Notes under the pieces: generated by a model
Databases searched by the model: none
What the model saw: only the letters and a program-made list of their open reading frames with translations
Told to the model about the DNA's origin: nothing
DNA from: Rickettsia typhi
GTDB taxonomy: Bacteria > Pseudomonadota > Alphaproteobacteria > Rickettsiales > Deianiraeaceae
Reading direction: 5' to 3'
Assembly (NCBI GenBank): GCA_945861725.1
Contig: CAMAVJ010000001.1
Location: forward strand, 62,001 to 126,000
DNA length: 64,000 bases
Made by a program: the position numbers and the translations under genes
Part shown: positions 16,935-26,525 of the stretch, piece after piece
Position numbering within the stretch: the first letter of the stretch is position 1
How the letters are laid out: each line of letters starts with the position of its first letter

Positions 16935-17508
16935 TTGAAATCTTTCTGATAGATTCCAAAATTTGTGCGGATTGCCCCTGAATTTGTTGATCTACAAGCA
17001 TTTCTTTAATTTTATCCCTTGAAAGTTTTGGTTCTTTTTTGCTAACATCACTAATTAACTCTTGGGAAATCTGCACTTTTGGACGGATCGCCGTTTCAAT
17101 TACTGCATACCACAAAACCTCGCTATCAACAAAATCTCCATAATTTTGGATAAAACTCTTAATGTTCTTAACATTTTTTTTCTGCAAATCGTTGACAAAC
17201 ATCCTTGTATACTCCACTTTTTGCTCCTTTGTTAATTTGAAATTTGTTTTCTTAGCGTAATCAGCACGGAGTTCGTCTTGAATAAGACTCTGGATCGCAT
17301 AATGTGTTTTTTCATCACGCGAGACCGTTTTCATTTTAGGTATAAGAATTTCCATAGCTTCCATTCTGTTTTGTAATTCATAATTCGTTATTACATTTTG
17401 ATTCACCTTAGCAATGATGGAAAATTCCTCCATCGCATAAGTGTTTATATTGCAAAAAAGAAAGCTAGTAGTTAATAATATGTGAAAAAATTGCGTCAAG
17501 TGTGGCAT
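16909..17508 (-). CDS. SurA-like periplasmic chaperone lacking the PPIase domain
   Basis: A 199-residue exported protein. It has a signal peptide (1-25, LLTTSFLFCNINTYA) followed by the SurA N-terminal chaperone pattern IIAKVNQNVITNYELQNRME, a helical middle and a C-terminal helix. The parvulin-type peptidyl-prolyl isomerase domain found in SurA is absent, so it would act as a holdase for outer-membrane proteins (inference). Its start overlaps the upstream ABC gene by 44 bp; the signal peptide supports that start. Confidence 0.78.
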   Translation of the reverse strand: MPHLTQFFHILLTTSFLFCNINTYAMEEFSIIAKVNQNVITNYELQNRMEAMEILIPKMKTVSRDEKTHYAIQSLIQDELRADYAKKTNFKLTKEQKVEYTRMFVNDLQKKNVKNIKSFIQNYGDFVDSEVLWYAVIETAIRPKVQISQELISDVSKKEPKLSRDKIKEMLVDQQIQGQSAQILESIRKISIIEFAPES

Positions 17509-18379
17509 CTTTAATTGTTAAATCTTGAATTTTAATTTTTTCTTGCAACTGTGTAAGGAGTTCGATTGTTGAAATGACGGATGGAACGTAATTTATTTCA
17601 ATTCCTAAATCGCGTTTTGTGATAATTGCACCGTTAATTTCCCAGTTGAAAATTTCGTCTTGAGTTTTTATGATCATCGTTTTTTTGTCGAGTAGTGAAA
17701 GAATATTGGATTTTTTATCGCTTAAAAGTATTTTTCCATTTTTAATAAAAGCAATTTCTTCACAAAGCTCCTGTGCTTCTTCAAGGTAATGTGTTGTAAT
17801 TATAACAGTCTTTCCTTGTGCTTTTAAGCTTTTGATAAAGCCCCAAAGTTGAGTTCGAAGATCAATATCAACGCCTGCAGTCGGCTCATCTAAAATGATT
17901 ATATCGGGATTGTGAATCAATGCCTTGGCAATAACAAGCCTGCGTTGCATTCCACCAGAAAGCGATCGTGAGCGTTTATATTTATGCTCAAGCATACCAA
18001 GATTTTGCAATAATTCATCAATTTTGCGATCCTTCGCTGGAATTCCATAATACCCAGCCTGAAAATTGAGCGTTTCTGCGACGGTTAAAAATGGGTCAAG
18101 CTTGACATCCTGAATTGCCGTTCCAATCGTCATTTTAGCAAATTGCATGTTTTCTTCAATATTTTTACCAAAAATTTCAACACAACCACTGGTTTTTTGG
18201 ATTAACGAAGCGATGATATTGATTAAAGTTGATTTACCAGCACCATTGGGTCCTAAAATTCCAAAAAAACTACCACGCTTAATGGTAAGATTTTCGATAT
18301 TAAGAACGTCAACCATCTTTCCAGCGGTTTCATACTCCTTTCGTAAGTTTTTGCAAACAATTGCGTTAATTTTATTCAT
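17465..18379 (-). CDS. ABC transporter ATP-binding protein (ABC-2 / YadG type)
   Basis: A 304-residue ATPase with Walker A GPNGAGKST, signature LSGGMQRRLVIAKAL, Walker B IIILDEPTAGVD and the switch histidine in IITTHYLEEAQEL. The DR-type DEPTAGVDIDLR and C-terminal extension match the YadG/CcmA-like exporter ATPases. No permease lies next to it, so the partner is elsewhere. ATG at 18379, 1 bp after the nuoD stop, is preferred over the in-frame ATG at 18400 inside nuoD. Confidence 0.92.
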   Translation of the reverse strand: MNKINAIVCKNLRKEYETAGKMVDVLNIENLTIKRGSFFGILGPNGAGKSTLINIIASLIQKTSGCVEIFGKNIEENMQFAKMTIGTAIQDVKLDPFLTVAETLNFQAGYYGIPAKDRKIDELLQNLGMLEHKYKRSRSLSGGMQRRLVIAKALIHNPDIIILDEPTAGVDIDLRTQLWGFIKSLKAQGKTVIITTHYLEEAQELCEEIAFIKNGKILLSDKKSNILSLLDKKTMIIKTQDEIFNWEINGAIITKRDLGIEINYVPSVISTIELLTQLQEKIKIQDLTIKDATLDAIFSHIINY

Positions 18380-18380
18380 A

Positions 18381-19646
18381 TTATCTGTCAACCTCGCCAA
18401 AAACTATATCAAGTGTTGAAATACCGGCAACAACATCGGCAAGAACATGACCTTTAACCATAAATTCTAAACCCTGTAAATGTGCAAAACCAGAAGCACG
18501 AATGTGGCAACGGTATGGTTTATTTGAACCGTCGGAGACTAAATATACGCCAAATTCCCCCTTTGGAGCTTCAACCGCGGCATAACACTGCCCTTCTGGA
18601 ACATTATACCCTTCAGTGAAGAGTTTAAAATGGTTAATTAAATCCTCCATATTTTCCTTTACATCCGCCTTCCTTGGAATTGCGATGCGTTTGTCATCAA
18701 CGCATACTGCTCCTTTTTCAATTTTTGCGATACATTGTTCGATTATTTTTACAGATTGACGCATCTCCTCCACTCTAATGAGATAACGGTCATAACAATC
18801 ACCATTTTTGCCAACTGGAACTTCAAAATCAAGTTCATCATAAATTTCGTAAGGCTGGGATTTTCTTAAATCCCAAGCAATTCCTGAACCGCGGATCATT
18901 GGTCCTGAAAATGCCCAAGTAAGGGCTTCTGTCACTGTTACATTACAAATATCAACCATTCTTTGTTTGAAAATGCGGTTTTGGGTAATTAACGACTCCA
19001 TTTCATCAATTTTCTTTGGAAAACCTTTGCAAAAAATCAAGATATCTTCCAAAAGTCCGTCTGGAATATCAGCAAAAAGACCACCAGGGCGAATATATGC
19101 AGAGTGCATTCTTGCTCCTGAAACTCGTTCATAAAATTCCATAAGCTTTTCTCGCTCTTCAAACATCCAAAGAAGTGGGGTCATGGCTCCAACATCAAGG
19201 GCTTGCGTCGTCACATTCATTATGTGATTAAGAATTCTAGTAATTTCCGAAAACATCACGCGAATAATCTTTGCACGCCTTGGAACTTCAATACCTAAAA
19301 GCTTTTCAACTGCTAAAGCAAAAGCATGTTCTTGACACATCGGTGAACAATAATCTAAGCGGTCAAAATAAGGAACTGCCTGAAGATATGTCTTATTTTC
19401 TATAAGTTTTTCTGTTCCGCGATGAAGAAGACCGATATGAGGATCCGCCTTAACAACAACTTCTCCATCAAGTTCAAGCATAAGGCGTAAAACTCCGTGT
19501 GCAGCTGGATGCTGAGGACCAAAGTTTAAAATAACATTTTTAGTCCCTTCGTCTGTTAATGTTTGACTTTCAACATAACGCATATCGTAACGCATATCTT
19601 TATCTGAAGCAGACACCGCAACCTTTTTAGCAACCTTTGTAGGCAT
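18381..19646 (-). CDS. nuoD: NADH-quinone oxidoreductase subunit D
   Basis: NuoD is the 49-kDa-type subunit lining the quinone site of complex I. The 421-residue sequence has [54 protein letters not shown] and the C-terminal DIVFGEVDR. It has a ~25-residue basic extension at the N terminus. The gene is alone: neither nuoC nor nuoE is adjacent, so the nuo operon is split. A TTGACA box (19696-19701, leftward) precedes it. Confidence 0.97.
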   Translation of the reverse strand: MPTKVAKKVAVSASDKDMRYDMRYVESQTLTDEGTKNVILNFGPQHPAAHGVLRLMLELDGEVVVKADPHIGLLHRGTEKLIENKTYLQAVPYFDRLDYCSPMCQEHAFALAVEKLLGIEVPRRAKIIRVMFSEITRILNHIMNVTTQALDVGAMTPLLWMFEEREKLMEFYERVSGARMHSAYIRPGGLFADIPDGLLEDILIFCKGFPKKIDEMESLITQNRIFKQRMVDICNVTVTEALTWAFSGPMIRGSGIAWDLRKSQPYEIYDELDFEVPVGKNGDCYDRYLIRVEEMRQSVKIIEQCIAKIEKGAVCVDDKRIAIPRKADVKENMEDLINHFKLFTEGYNVPEGQCYAAVEAPKGEFGVYLVSDGSNKPYRCHIRASGFAHLQGLEFMVKGHVLADVVAGISTLDIVFGEVDR

Positions 19647-19838
19647 AAACTTTTCACATAATGCTATAATGATAAATTATAACACGAAAAATAAATGTCA
19701 AGAATGAAAAGATTTCTTGCAATTTTAAAAAAATCACTAATTCTAATTGAAGTTTACAGATGCTCAAAAAATGCTTCCCACTCCCATAACTCAATGTGCA
19801 ATTGAAGAAAATAAGAATAAAGAAAAACAGAGATTATA

Positions 19839-20879
19839 ATGTTTAAAACGCCAAAGTTTTGGGAAGTAAATTCCAAAATAAACTCCACAATATCTTTCAT
19901 CCTTTTACCATTGAGTTTGCTTTTCATCACTGGAACTATATTGCGTAAAATTTTCACAACAGAACAAAAACTGAAAGGAAAATTTGTTATTTGCATTGGG
20001 AATGTAACGCTTGGCGGAAATGGAAAAACTCCAACAACAATCGCATTGTATCACGCACTTTCGCAAAATTTTCCAAATGATGTTTGCATAATCACCAAAG
20101 GATATGGAAGAAAAACAAAGGGATTTGTTGTTGCAGATAAAAATATAAATCCAAATACTAATACATTCCACATTGGCGACGAACCAACGATGATGGTGCA
20201 ATTTGCTCCCGTTTATCTCTTCACAACAATCAAGGATATCATCAAAAATATCGATAAAATTAAAGAAAGCGTGATAATCACCGACGATGGTATGCAAAAC
20301 CCAAGTTTATACAAAGATTTCACACTTCTAATTATCGGTGAACAACTTTTTGGCAATGGAAAAATATTCCCAGCGGGATCACTCCGCGAATCACCACGCA
20401 ATGCAATAAAAAAAGCAAATGCTGTTCTTTTCACAGGACAAAACATAATTTCACATTTTTTTTCAACAAAACAACTGATGGGGAAACCACATTATACCAT
20501 TAAACAAGACTTCACAACAGAAATTTTGCCACAAAATGAAAAAAATATCATCGCGTTCAGCGGTCTTGGTAATAATTCAAAGTTCAAGGCATCACTTGAA
20601 CGAATGGGGTTTACAGTAAAAAAATTCTTTGAATTTCCCGATCACCACCAATATACTCCACGCGAAGTTGAAAAAATTATCAATCAATCCAACGATGACG
20701 GTAACGAACTTCCAATTATCACAACAGAAAAGGACTGGGTAAAGTTGACTGATAGCCACAAAAATCGTATAAAAACCTTGAAAATTGAATATATACTTGA
20801 TACTCACATAACGAACCAAATCATTGAGGAAATAAATTTAAGAAAAAGCTTTACAAACGCTAATTTTTATGATATATAA
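19839..20879 (+). CDS. lpxK: Tetraacyldisaccharide 4'-kinase
   Basis: LpxK phosphorylates the lipid A precursor at the inner membrane. The 346-residue protein has an N-terminal membrane helix (~20-40), the P-loop-like GNVTLGGNGKTPTTIALY, TKGYGRK, GDEPTMM, VIITDDGMQN and FPAGSLRE, all typical for the family. Length is normal. It is followed 51 bp later by carD. Confidence 0.95.
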   Translation: MFKTPKFWEVNSKINSTISFILLPLSLLFITGTILRKIFTTEQKLKGKFVICIGNVTLGGNGKTPTTIALYHALSQNFPNDVCIITKGYGRKTKGFVVADKNINPNTNTFHIGDEPTMMVQFAPVYLFTTIKDIIKNIDKIKESVIITDDGMQNPSLYKDFTLLIIGEQLFGNGKIFPAGSLRESPRNAIKKANAVLFTGQNIISHFFSTKQLMGKPHYTIKQDFTTEILPQNEKNIIAFSGLGNNSKFKASLERMGFTVKKFFEFPDHHQYTPREVEKIINQSNDDGNELPIITTEKDWVKLTDSHKNRIKTLKIEYILDTHITNQIIEEINLRKSFTNANFYDI

Positions 20880-20930
20880 TATTTAAGCTTAAGTTTATGA
20901 ATTCGAATTCAACTTTTTTAGAACAGGAAT

Positions 20931-21503
20931 ATGTCTGGAATGTTTAAAATAGGTGGGTATGTCATTGCCCCATCACATGGTCTTGGTAAGTTAACCAATA
21001 AAATCACTCAAACTCTTGGCGAAAAAGACATAGAGTTTCTCGAAATACACTTCGAAGAGGATAAAATGAAAATGATGATACCATTTCACAAGGTGAAATC
21101 AGGTGGAATTCGGACACTCATTTCCAAAGACGAAGTTGAAAAACTTTATGTAACACTTAAAGAGGATTCTAGAGGAATGCGTGTTATTTGGAGTAAACGC
21201 TCACGCGAATACAACAAAAAAATCCTCACTGGGGACATTTTTGCCATCGCAGAAGTTGTTCGCGATTTATACCGCAACACAAACAACCCAAATAGGTCGT
21301 ACAGTGAGCGTGTAATTTTCGAAAAAGCACTTCAAAGAATGGTTGCAGAACTTGCAGTTGTCATGAATATTGGCATCGAAGAAATGGAAACAAAAATTCT
21401 TGATATGCTTGGAAAATACCACGAAACTTACCAAGATACATTTGATGGTGAGGAAAAATTCGAACAAGAAGAGGAATTTGAACAACTACCGCAAGGCATT
21501 TAA
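20931..21503 (+). CDS. carD: CarD family transcription regulator
   Basis: CarD-type proteins bind RNA polymerase beta and stabilise open promoters, often at rRNA genes. The 190 residues have the N-terminal Tudor-like RNAP-interaction domain (FKIGGYVIAPSHGLGKLTNK, IPFHKVKSGGIRTL) and a helical DNA-binding domain (WSKRSREYNKKILTGDIFAI, EVVRDLY, RVIFEKALQRMVAEL). An acidic tail (~172-190) is rich in glutamate. A ribosome-binding AGGA precedes ATG 20931. Confidence 0.92.
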   Translation: MSGMFKIGGYVIAPSHGLGKLTNKITQTLGEKDIEFLEIHFEEDKMKMMIPFHKVKSGGIRTLISKDEVEKLYVTLKEDSRGMRVIWSKRSREYNKKILTGDIFAIAEVVRDLYRNTNNPNRSYSERVIFEKALQRMVAELAVVMNIGIEEMETKILDMLGKYHETYQDTFDGEEKFEQEEEFEQLPQGI

Positions 21504-22001
21504 CTTGCGAATTTCTGTTGAAGATATAGCTTTGGTTTTTTTGTAAATCATTGCTATATTTTGCTTGTCAATATGCGATTTTGCTAGTGTTTTGTAAATA
21601 TTATACCCTCCCCTATTTACAAAAACGACATTAACATTGTCCAAAATGAAGTCAAACCCCTTCCATTTGTGGAAGTGCAAAAGGTTGTCCGTTCCAAGAA
21701 TAAAAAAAATTTCATCACTTGGATATAGTTTTTTCAGTAATTGTACCGTGAAAAACGATTCAGCTATACGAAATTTTTTCTCAATTTGCGAAATGCCCAT
21801 CCATGATTTTGTAGCGATTTTGCTCAACATTTTTGCTCGAACTTCAATTGGAGGAAGATTATTATTATTTTTGAAGGGATTTTGTGGAGTCACAAGGAAA
21901 AGCACTCGTTGAAGATTTAACGCTTTTTTTGCAAATTTTGCCACTTGAATGTGACCTTCGTGCGGAGGATTAAAAGATCCGCCAATAATCCCAATTCGCA
22001 T
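21486..22001 (-). CDS. nadD: Nicotinate-nucleotide adenylyltransferase
   Basis: NadD makes deamido-NAD in NAD synthesis. The 171-residue protein shows the nucleotidyltransferase signature GGSFNPPHEGH, a central LGTDNLLHFHKW and the C-terminal ISSTEIRK. Slightly short but complete. Last gene of rplS-plsY-dnaB-nadD; its 3' end overlaps carD by 18 bp, convergently. Confidence 0.95.
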   Translation of the reverse strand: MRIGIIGGSFNPPHEGHIQVAKFAKKALNLQRVLFLVTPQNPFKNNNNLPPIEVRAKMLSKIATKSWMGISQIEKKFRIAESFFTVQLLKKLYPSDEIFFILGTDNLLHFHKWKGFDFILDNVNVVFVNRGGYNIYKTLAKSHIDKQNIAMIYKKTKAISSTEIRKLNALR

Positions 22002-22010
22002 ATTCGAAAT

Positions 22011-23432
22011 TTAAAATGGTGCGTTTTTACTATTACTTTTTGCAAGGTTGTCGAACCTTGTGGTTTGCTGGTCGAATCTTAAAAGTGCCGTTCCAATTGG
22101 TCCATTCCTGTGTTTTGCGATAATCACCTCCGCTGTACTTTCAATTGTTTGGTATTTATCGCCGTTTTGTGCCATCCACTGATTATATTGTTCAACGTTT
22201 TCCTTTGATGGCATTGCACGCTCCATATAATAAGCTTCGCGATATAAAAACATCACAATATCGGCATCTTGTTCAATTGAACCGGAATCACGAAGATCCT
22301 GTAATTGCGGGCGTTTATCGTCACGAGATTCCACATTTCGCGAAAGTTGTGAAAGAGCCAAAAGCGGAATTTTAAACTCCCTTGCAATTGCTTTCAAATT
22401 TTGTGTAATATCCGAAATTTCCTGCACACGGTTATCTTTTGATTTACTCGAAGAACGCATAAGCTGAAGGTAATCAACAAGAGCAAAAGCGATATTATGT
22501 TTGCGTTTCATTCTGCGAATTTTTGTACGAAGTTCGGGAATTGTAATCGCCGGCGTGTCATCAATTACGATTGGTGTCTGCCCAAAGGCAGTCATAGCAC
22601 CCATAATCACGCTAAATTCACCATCAGTCACAATTCCACTAGCAATTTTATTACTCGGAACACCAGTTTCAACGGCAATCATACGATTCACAAGCTGTTC
22701 TGCGGACATTTCCAGAGAAAAAACCGCAACTGCCTTGTTATCATTTCGAACACTTTTTGCAGCATTCAACGCCATTCCAATTGCAAGTGCAGTCTTTCCC
22801 ATGGAAGGACGACCAGCGAGAATTATCAAATCACCATCACTCCAGCCAGAGATTTTCGCATTGATGTCGTGATAACCAGTATCAATTGCAAGCCTTGTGC
22901 CATGCTTTTTAATATGTTCAATTTTGTTTAAAATTCCCGAAAACACTGTGGATACCGTTGTGAAATCCTGCACTTGCTTACTTTCCATTATGTGATACAA
23001 CCGCTCTTCGAGTTCTTGAACGGCATCATGTGGGTTTTCATTTTGTGATATTTCAGGGACAAATTCCTGAACGGCCTTAATTACTTCGCGTTTTTGATAT
23101 AAATTTTGAATCAACTCCGCTTTTTGGATAATATTATAAATTGCAATTGAGTTAATATATTTTGATACACTTTCAACTAAAATATCCTCAATTGGCTTTT
23201 CGGTTGTCAAATTCGGATTTGCAATACGGATTTGCTGTGCGATTGAATGAGGGTCGGCAGTCCTTGAGCGAGAAATTAATAAATCACACGCAGAGTAAAC
23301 TTCTTGAAAAAGTGCATTGGAAAATGAACGCGAAGTTAGAATTGATGAAACATTATCAAGATTTTCATTGTTCAAAACAATGTGAGAAATAACAAGCTCT
23401 TCGGCTTGGTAGTCAAAAAGATTTGTCTGCAT
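22011..23432 (-). CDS. dnaB: Replicative DNA helicase DnaB
   Basis: DnaB unwinds DNA at the fork. The 473-residue protein has the N-terminal DnaG-interaction domain (~1-150), Walker A GRPSMGKTALAIG, FSLEMSAEQL, Walker B FALVDYLQLM, LSQLSRNVESRDDKRP and the C-terminal HRNGPIGTALLRF. Complete. It starts 1 bp from the plsY stop in the same operon. Confidence 0.97.
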   Translation of the reverse strand: MQTNLFDYQAEELVISHIVLNNENLDNVSSILTSRSFSNALFQEVYSACDLLISRSRTADPHSIAQQIRIANPNLTTEKPIEDILVESVSKYINSIAIYNIIQKAELIQNLYQKREVIKAVQEFVPEISQNENPHDAVQELEERLYHIMESKQVQDFTTVSTVFSGILNKIEHIKKHGTRLAIDTGYHDINAKISGWSDGDLIILAGRPSMGKTALAIGMALNAAKSVRNDNKAVAVFSLEMSAEQLVNRMIAVETGVPSNKIASGIVTDGEFSVIMGAMTAFGQTPIVIDDTPAITIPELRTKIRRMKRKHNIAFALVDYLQLMRSSSKSKDNRVQEISDITQNLKAIAREFKIPLLALSQLSRNVESRDDKRPQLQDLRDSGSIEQDADIVMFLYREAYYMERAMPSKENVEQYNQWMAQNGDKYQTIESTAEVIIAKHRNGPIGTALLRFDQQTTRFDNLAKSNSKNAPF

Positions 23433-23433
23433 T

Positions 23434-24018
23434 TTACTTCAGTTTCTCCCTAATTTCACGGATGTTACGAGTGTGTTTTAATATTATCAAAGCGGAAATA
23501 AACAGCAAAAATGTGGAATCGGTAAAAGTTCTGGTGATTATTATAATCTGAATAGCAGATATGGCAATTGTTATGCAAGTTACGACGGAAGCTAGTCCAA
23601 CTTTTCTGAAAATTGCTACAACTCCAGACCAGAAAATCATAAAACTGATTGCAAGGGGAGGGTATAATAAAAGGAGGCAGGCAAATGATATCGCAACAGA
23701 TTTTCCACCTTTAAAGCTTAGAAATATTGAATATGAATGCCCTAGAATTGCTGCAACACAAATGATTAGTTGGAGATTATGAGATGCGTACGCAAATTTT
23801 ACCGCTGGAATCAAAACAACGATTCCTTTGAGGAAGTCGAGCAAAAATGTAGAATAACCAGCAATTTTTCCACATGTTCTTGTTACATTTGTTGCCCCAA
23901 TATTTCCAGAACCAACAGTCCTTATATCAATTCCATAAAACAATTTGGAAATTATAAGACCAAATGGTATTGAGGCGATTAAATAAGAAATTAGTGGAAA
24001 AACAAGGTATTGGATCAT
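23434..24018 (-). CDS. plsY: Glycerol-3-phosphate acyltransferase PlsY
   Basis: PlsY transfers acyl groups from acyl-phosphate to glycerol-3-phosphate, the first step of phospholipid synthesis. The 194-residue membrane protein carries the three family motifs: SIPFGLIISK, VGSGNIGATNVTR and GHSYSIFLSFKGGKSVA. About five to six helices. Overlaps rplS by 4 bp. Confidence 0.95.
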   Translation of the reverse strand: MIQYLVFPLISYLIASIPFGLIISKLFYGIDIRTVGSGNIGATNVTRTCGKIAGYSTFLLDFLKGIVVLIPAVKFAYASHNLQLIICVAAILGHSYSIFLSFKGGKSVAISFACLLLLYPPLAISFMIFWSGVVAIFRKVGLASVVTCITIAISAIQIIIITRTFTDSTFLLFISALIILKHTRNIREIREKLK

Positions 24019-24395
24019 TTTTTGCCAGAAACAAATTTTTCTTTAATACGAGACTGTTTAGCAGAACGATTGCGAAGGTAGTACAATTTTGCACGCCTTA
24101 CAGCACCACGCTTAATTACTTGAACAAATTCAAGAGATGAAAGGTAAATTTTAAATTGTTTTTCAACGGCATCACCACTAGTTGTAAGTTTCCTAACTGT
24201 GAATGAAGATGCAACACCTCTTTTAACTTTAGCGATGCAAGAGCCTTGAAATTGTTGAGTTCTTACGGTAGTTCCTTCGCTGATTATAACGCCTACATTG
24301 ACAGTGTCACCCACTCTAAAAGATGAAAAATCACATGCGTCCTTTTTGTATTCCTGAATTTTCTTATCGTTAAATTTCTGTAAAAGGTTGGACAT
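24015..24395 (-). CDS. rplS: 50S ribosomal protein bL19
   Basis: A 126-residue protein with the bL19 pattern FRVGDTVNVGVIISEGTTVR, QQFQGSCIAKVKRG, SSFTVRKL and a basic C terminus. It sits at the 30S-50S interface. trmD, its common partner, is absent; it leads an operon with plsY, dnaB and nadD. Two TGTCAAG motifs (leftward CTTGACA) near 24445-24470 are likely promoter elements. Confidence 0.96.
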   Translation of the reverse strand: MSNLLQKFNDKKIQEYKKDACDFSSFRVGDTVNVGVIISEGTTVRTQQFQGSCIAKVKRGVASSFTVRKLTTSGDAVEKQFKIYLSSLEFVQVIKRGAVRRAKLYYLRNRSAKQSRIKEKFVSGKK

Positions 24396-24543
24396 CTTCG
24401 CGTCTATTAAATAAATATAAGTTTAGAAAAAAGAAAAAAAATAAATGTCAAGATTTTTGTCAAGATTTTACCATTTTTTTTCTTGTTTTTTTTCTTGACT
24501 ATTTTCCATCATTCGTGAATGAAAATATAACTTTTTGAAGAAT

Positions 24544-25098
24544 ATGCAACACGTTGTGTCATTTATCCCTATTTTCATTTTTTTTATAGCATATAAATTC
24601 GGAAAAACAATTGCTCCAAGTTATGAGCCAATTATAACGGCGACATTTTTTCTTGTTTTGATAACGATTTTAATTATGATTTACTCATTTTTAGCGAAAA
24701 AAAAGCAAGATAAACTCAACTTTTATTCCAATTTAGCGATTATAGCGTTCGGGTCTTTAACAGTTTTTTTTCACAATCCGGCATTTATTAAAATTAAAAT
24801 TACACTCATAAATCTAGCATTCGGCGGACTTTTAACCTATAACTACTTCTGTGCAAATCCACCGTTGAAGAAAATTTTTCAGGGGAAATTTGAAATGGAA
24901 AACAGAGCTTGGCAAATTTTAAGCCTACGCTTAGCAATTTTATTTTTTGCAGTAGCAATCGGCAATGAAATTGTGTATCGCGTATTTTCGGAGGCAACTT
25001 GGGTGAAGTATAAAGTTTTTGGAGTTACAACCATTACAATGCTTTATTTCTTGGCACAAATAAGGTTTATTATGAAAAATATGAAGCAGAATCCGTAA
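24544..25098 (+). CDS. Septation protein A / YciB family inner-membrane protein
   Basis: A 184-residue protein with about five transmembrane helices and family landmarks: SFIPIFIFFIAYKF near the N terminus, GSLTVFFHNPAFIKIK in the middle and ENRAWQILSLRLAILFFAVA towards the C terminus. YciB/IspZ proteins affect envelope synthesis and septation. ATG at 24544 is preferred over an in-frame TTG at 24535. Confidence 0.9.
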   Translation: MQHVVSFIPIFIFFIAYKFGKTIAPSYEPIITATFFLVLITILIMIYSFLAKKKQDKLNFYSNLAIIAFGSLTVFFHNPAFIKIKITLINLAFGGLLTYNYFCANPPLKKIFQGKFEMENRAWQILSLRLAILFFAVAIGNEIVYRVFSEATWVKYKVFGVTTITMLYFLAQIRFIMKNMKQNP

Positions 25099-25103
25099 AA
25101 TTA

Positions 25104-26462
25104 TTACAACATTCCCTTCAATTTGTTTATGTCAAAATTCTTTAGGTCGTCAAACGATATTCCTGAACTTTGCATCTTTTTCATAGCCTTTGCTGCATCA
25201 CGCATTTTTTCTAGTTGATTCAATAGTTTTTTAACATCCGCAAGTGTTGTACCAGAGCCCTTTGAAATTCTTACTCTTCGTGACCCGTATTTTTCAAGAA
25301 GACTGGAGTTAAGGCGTTCTTTTTGTGTCATTGAAAGGATTATTGCTTCCTGTTTTGAAAAATCAAGGTTGTTGATAAGTTGACCCATATTTCCAAGCTG
25401 GCTTGCACCTGGTAAAAATGAAAGAAGTTTAGTTACGCCGCCCATTTTTTTCATTGAACGAATTTGTGTTAGGTAGTCGTCAAATGTCATTTTTCCTTCA
25501 ACGACGCGATTTTTAATGTCGTTTAGCTTATTTTCACCAACGGCGTCGTAAGCTTTTTCAACAATTGATTCAATATCTCCACGATCCAGTAGTCTTGAAG
25601 CTATTCGCTCTGGATGAAATTCCTCAATAGCGTTTCCATCTTCACCAGTTCCAATGTATTGAATTTGCAAATTTGTTTCATGGTGGATATTAATCGCGGC
25701 ACCACCTCTTGAATCTCCTTCCGTTTTCGTTAAAATTACACCAGTGCACGGAATTACATTTATAAAATTCTGTGCAATTGTAATTGATTGCTGTCCGATC
25801 ATAGAATCAAGGACAATAATCGTTGCACTTGCTTTTGATGTTTCGTAGATCTGCTTAATCTCGGCGTAACCATCGCTGTTTTCAACTCCGGCAGAATCAA
25901 GGATGATTATATTATACCCTGCTTTTTGTGCACTCATTATTGCATTTTGAGTCAACTTCACCGCCGTAAAGTTTTCCACATAATCAATGCAATCAACATC
26001 ATTTTTTGTTGCGAAATCTTTTAATTGTTGTGCGGCAGCTGGGCGTTTTGTATCAAGAGAAGCAACGCACACCTTAATTTGATGCTTCTTTCCTAAATGT
26101 TTTGCAAGTTTTACAGCAGTCGTAGTTTTTCCAGAACCATAAGGACCAACGAGTAAAATAATTTCAAATAATCCACTTGGTTTGATACCCTTAAATTCAC
26201 TACCCAAAACATCCATCAATCTTTTGTGGACAATGCTAGCAACGGCATCTGATGGATCGAGATCTTTCGGTAAAATTTTACCAATTAAATCACCCTTAAT
26301 ATCTGAAACTAATTTAGTTGAAACAGATGGTGAGACATCGGCACTTAAAAGTGCAATTTTAATTTCCTCAATTGCCTGTAATAAATCTTTTTCAGTAAGC
26401 ACTTTTTTTGAAGAAAGGCCGGCAAAAATTTTGCCAAAACTAGATGAAATTCCACCAAACAT
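25104..26462 (-). CDS. ffh: Signal recognition particle protein Ffh
   Basis: Ffh binds signal sequences and 4.5S RNA and pairs with FtsY. The 452 residues comprise the N domain, G domain (GPYGSGKTTTAVKLA, DTKRPAAAQQL) and a methionine-rich M domain (MKKMGGVTKLLSFLPG, RVRISKGSGTTLADVKKLL). Two GTPase motifs are off consensus: G3 is DSAGV instead of DTAGR, and G4 is TKTEGDSRGG where TK/R-x-D is expected. FtsY keeps the normal motifs. It is followed by no same-strand gene. Confidence 0.96.
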   Translation of the reverse strand: MFGGISSSFGKIFAGLSSKKVLTEKDLLQAIEEIKIALLSADVSPSVSTKLVSDIKGDLIGKILPKDLDPSDAVASIVHKRLMDVLGSEFKGIKPSGLFEIILLVGPYGSGKTTTAVKLAKHLGKKHQIKVCVASLDTKRPAAAQQLKDFATKNDVDCIDYVENFTAVKLTQNAIMSAQKAGYNIIILDSAGVENSDGYAEIKQIYETSKASATIIVLDSMIGQQSITIAQNFINVIPCTGVILTKTEGDSRGGAAINIHHETNLQIQYIGTGEDGNAIEEFHPERIASRLLDRGDIESIVEKAYDAVGENKLNDIKNRVVEGKMTFDDYLTQIRSMKKMGGVTKLLSFLPGASQLGNMGQLINNLDFSKQEAIILSMTQKERLNSSLLEKYGSRRVRISKGSGTTLADVKKLLNQLEKMRDAAKAMKKMQSSGISFDDLKNFDINKLKGML

Positions 26463-26525
26463 TTATTTTTTCTAAGTTAGATACTTCAAGTGAGCCAAAA
26501 GAAAATTGTCAAGATTAAATTTTTA

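Noticed and set aside
22497..22931. Long open frame antisense to dnaB
   Set aside because: It follows the codon structure of dnaB on the other strand and has no recognisable family or start context; similar antisense frames lie over ftsY, virB10 and the surface protein.
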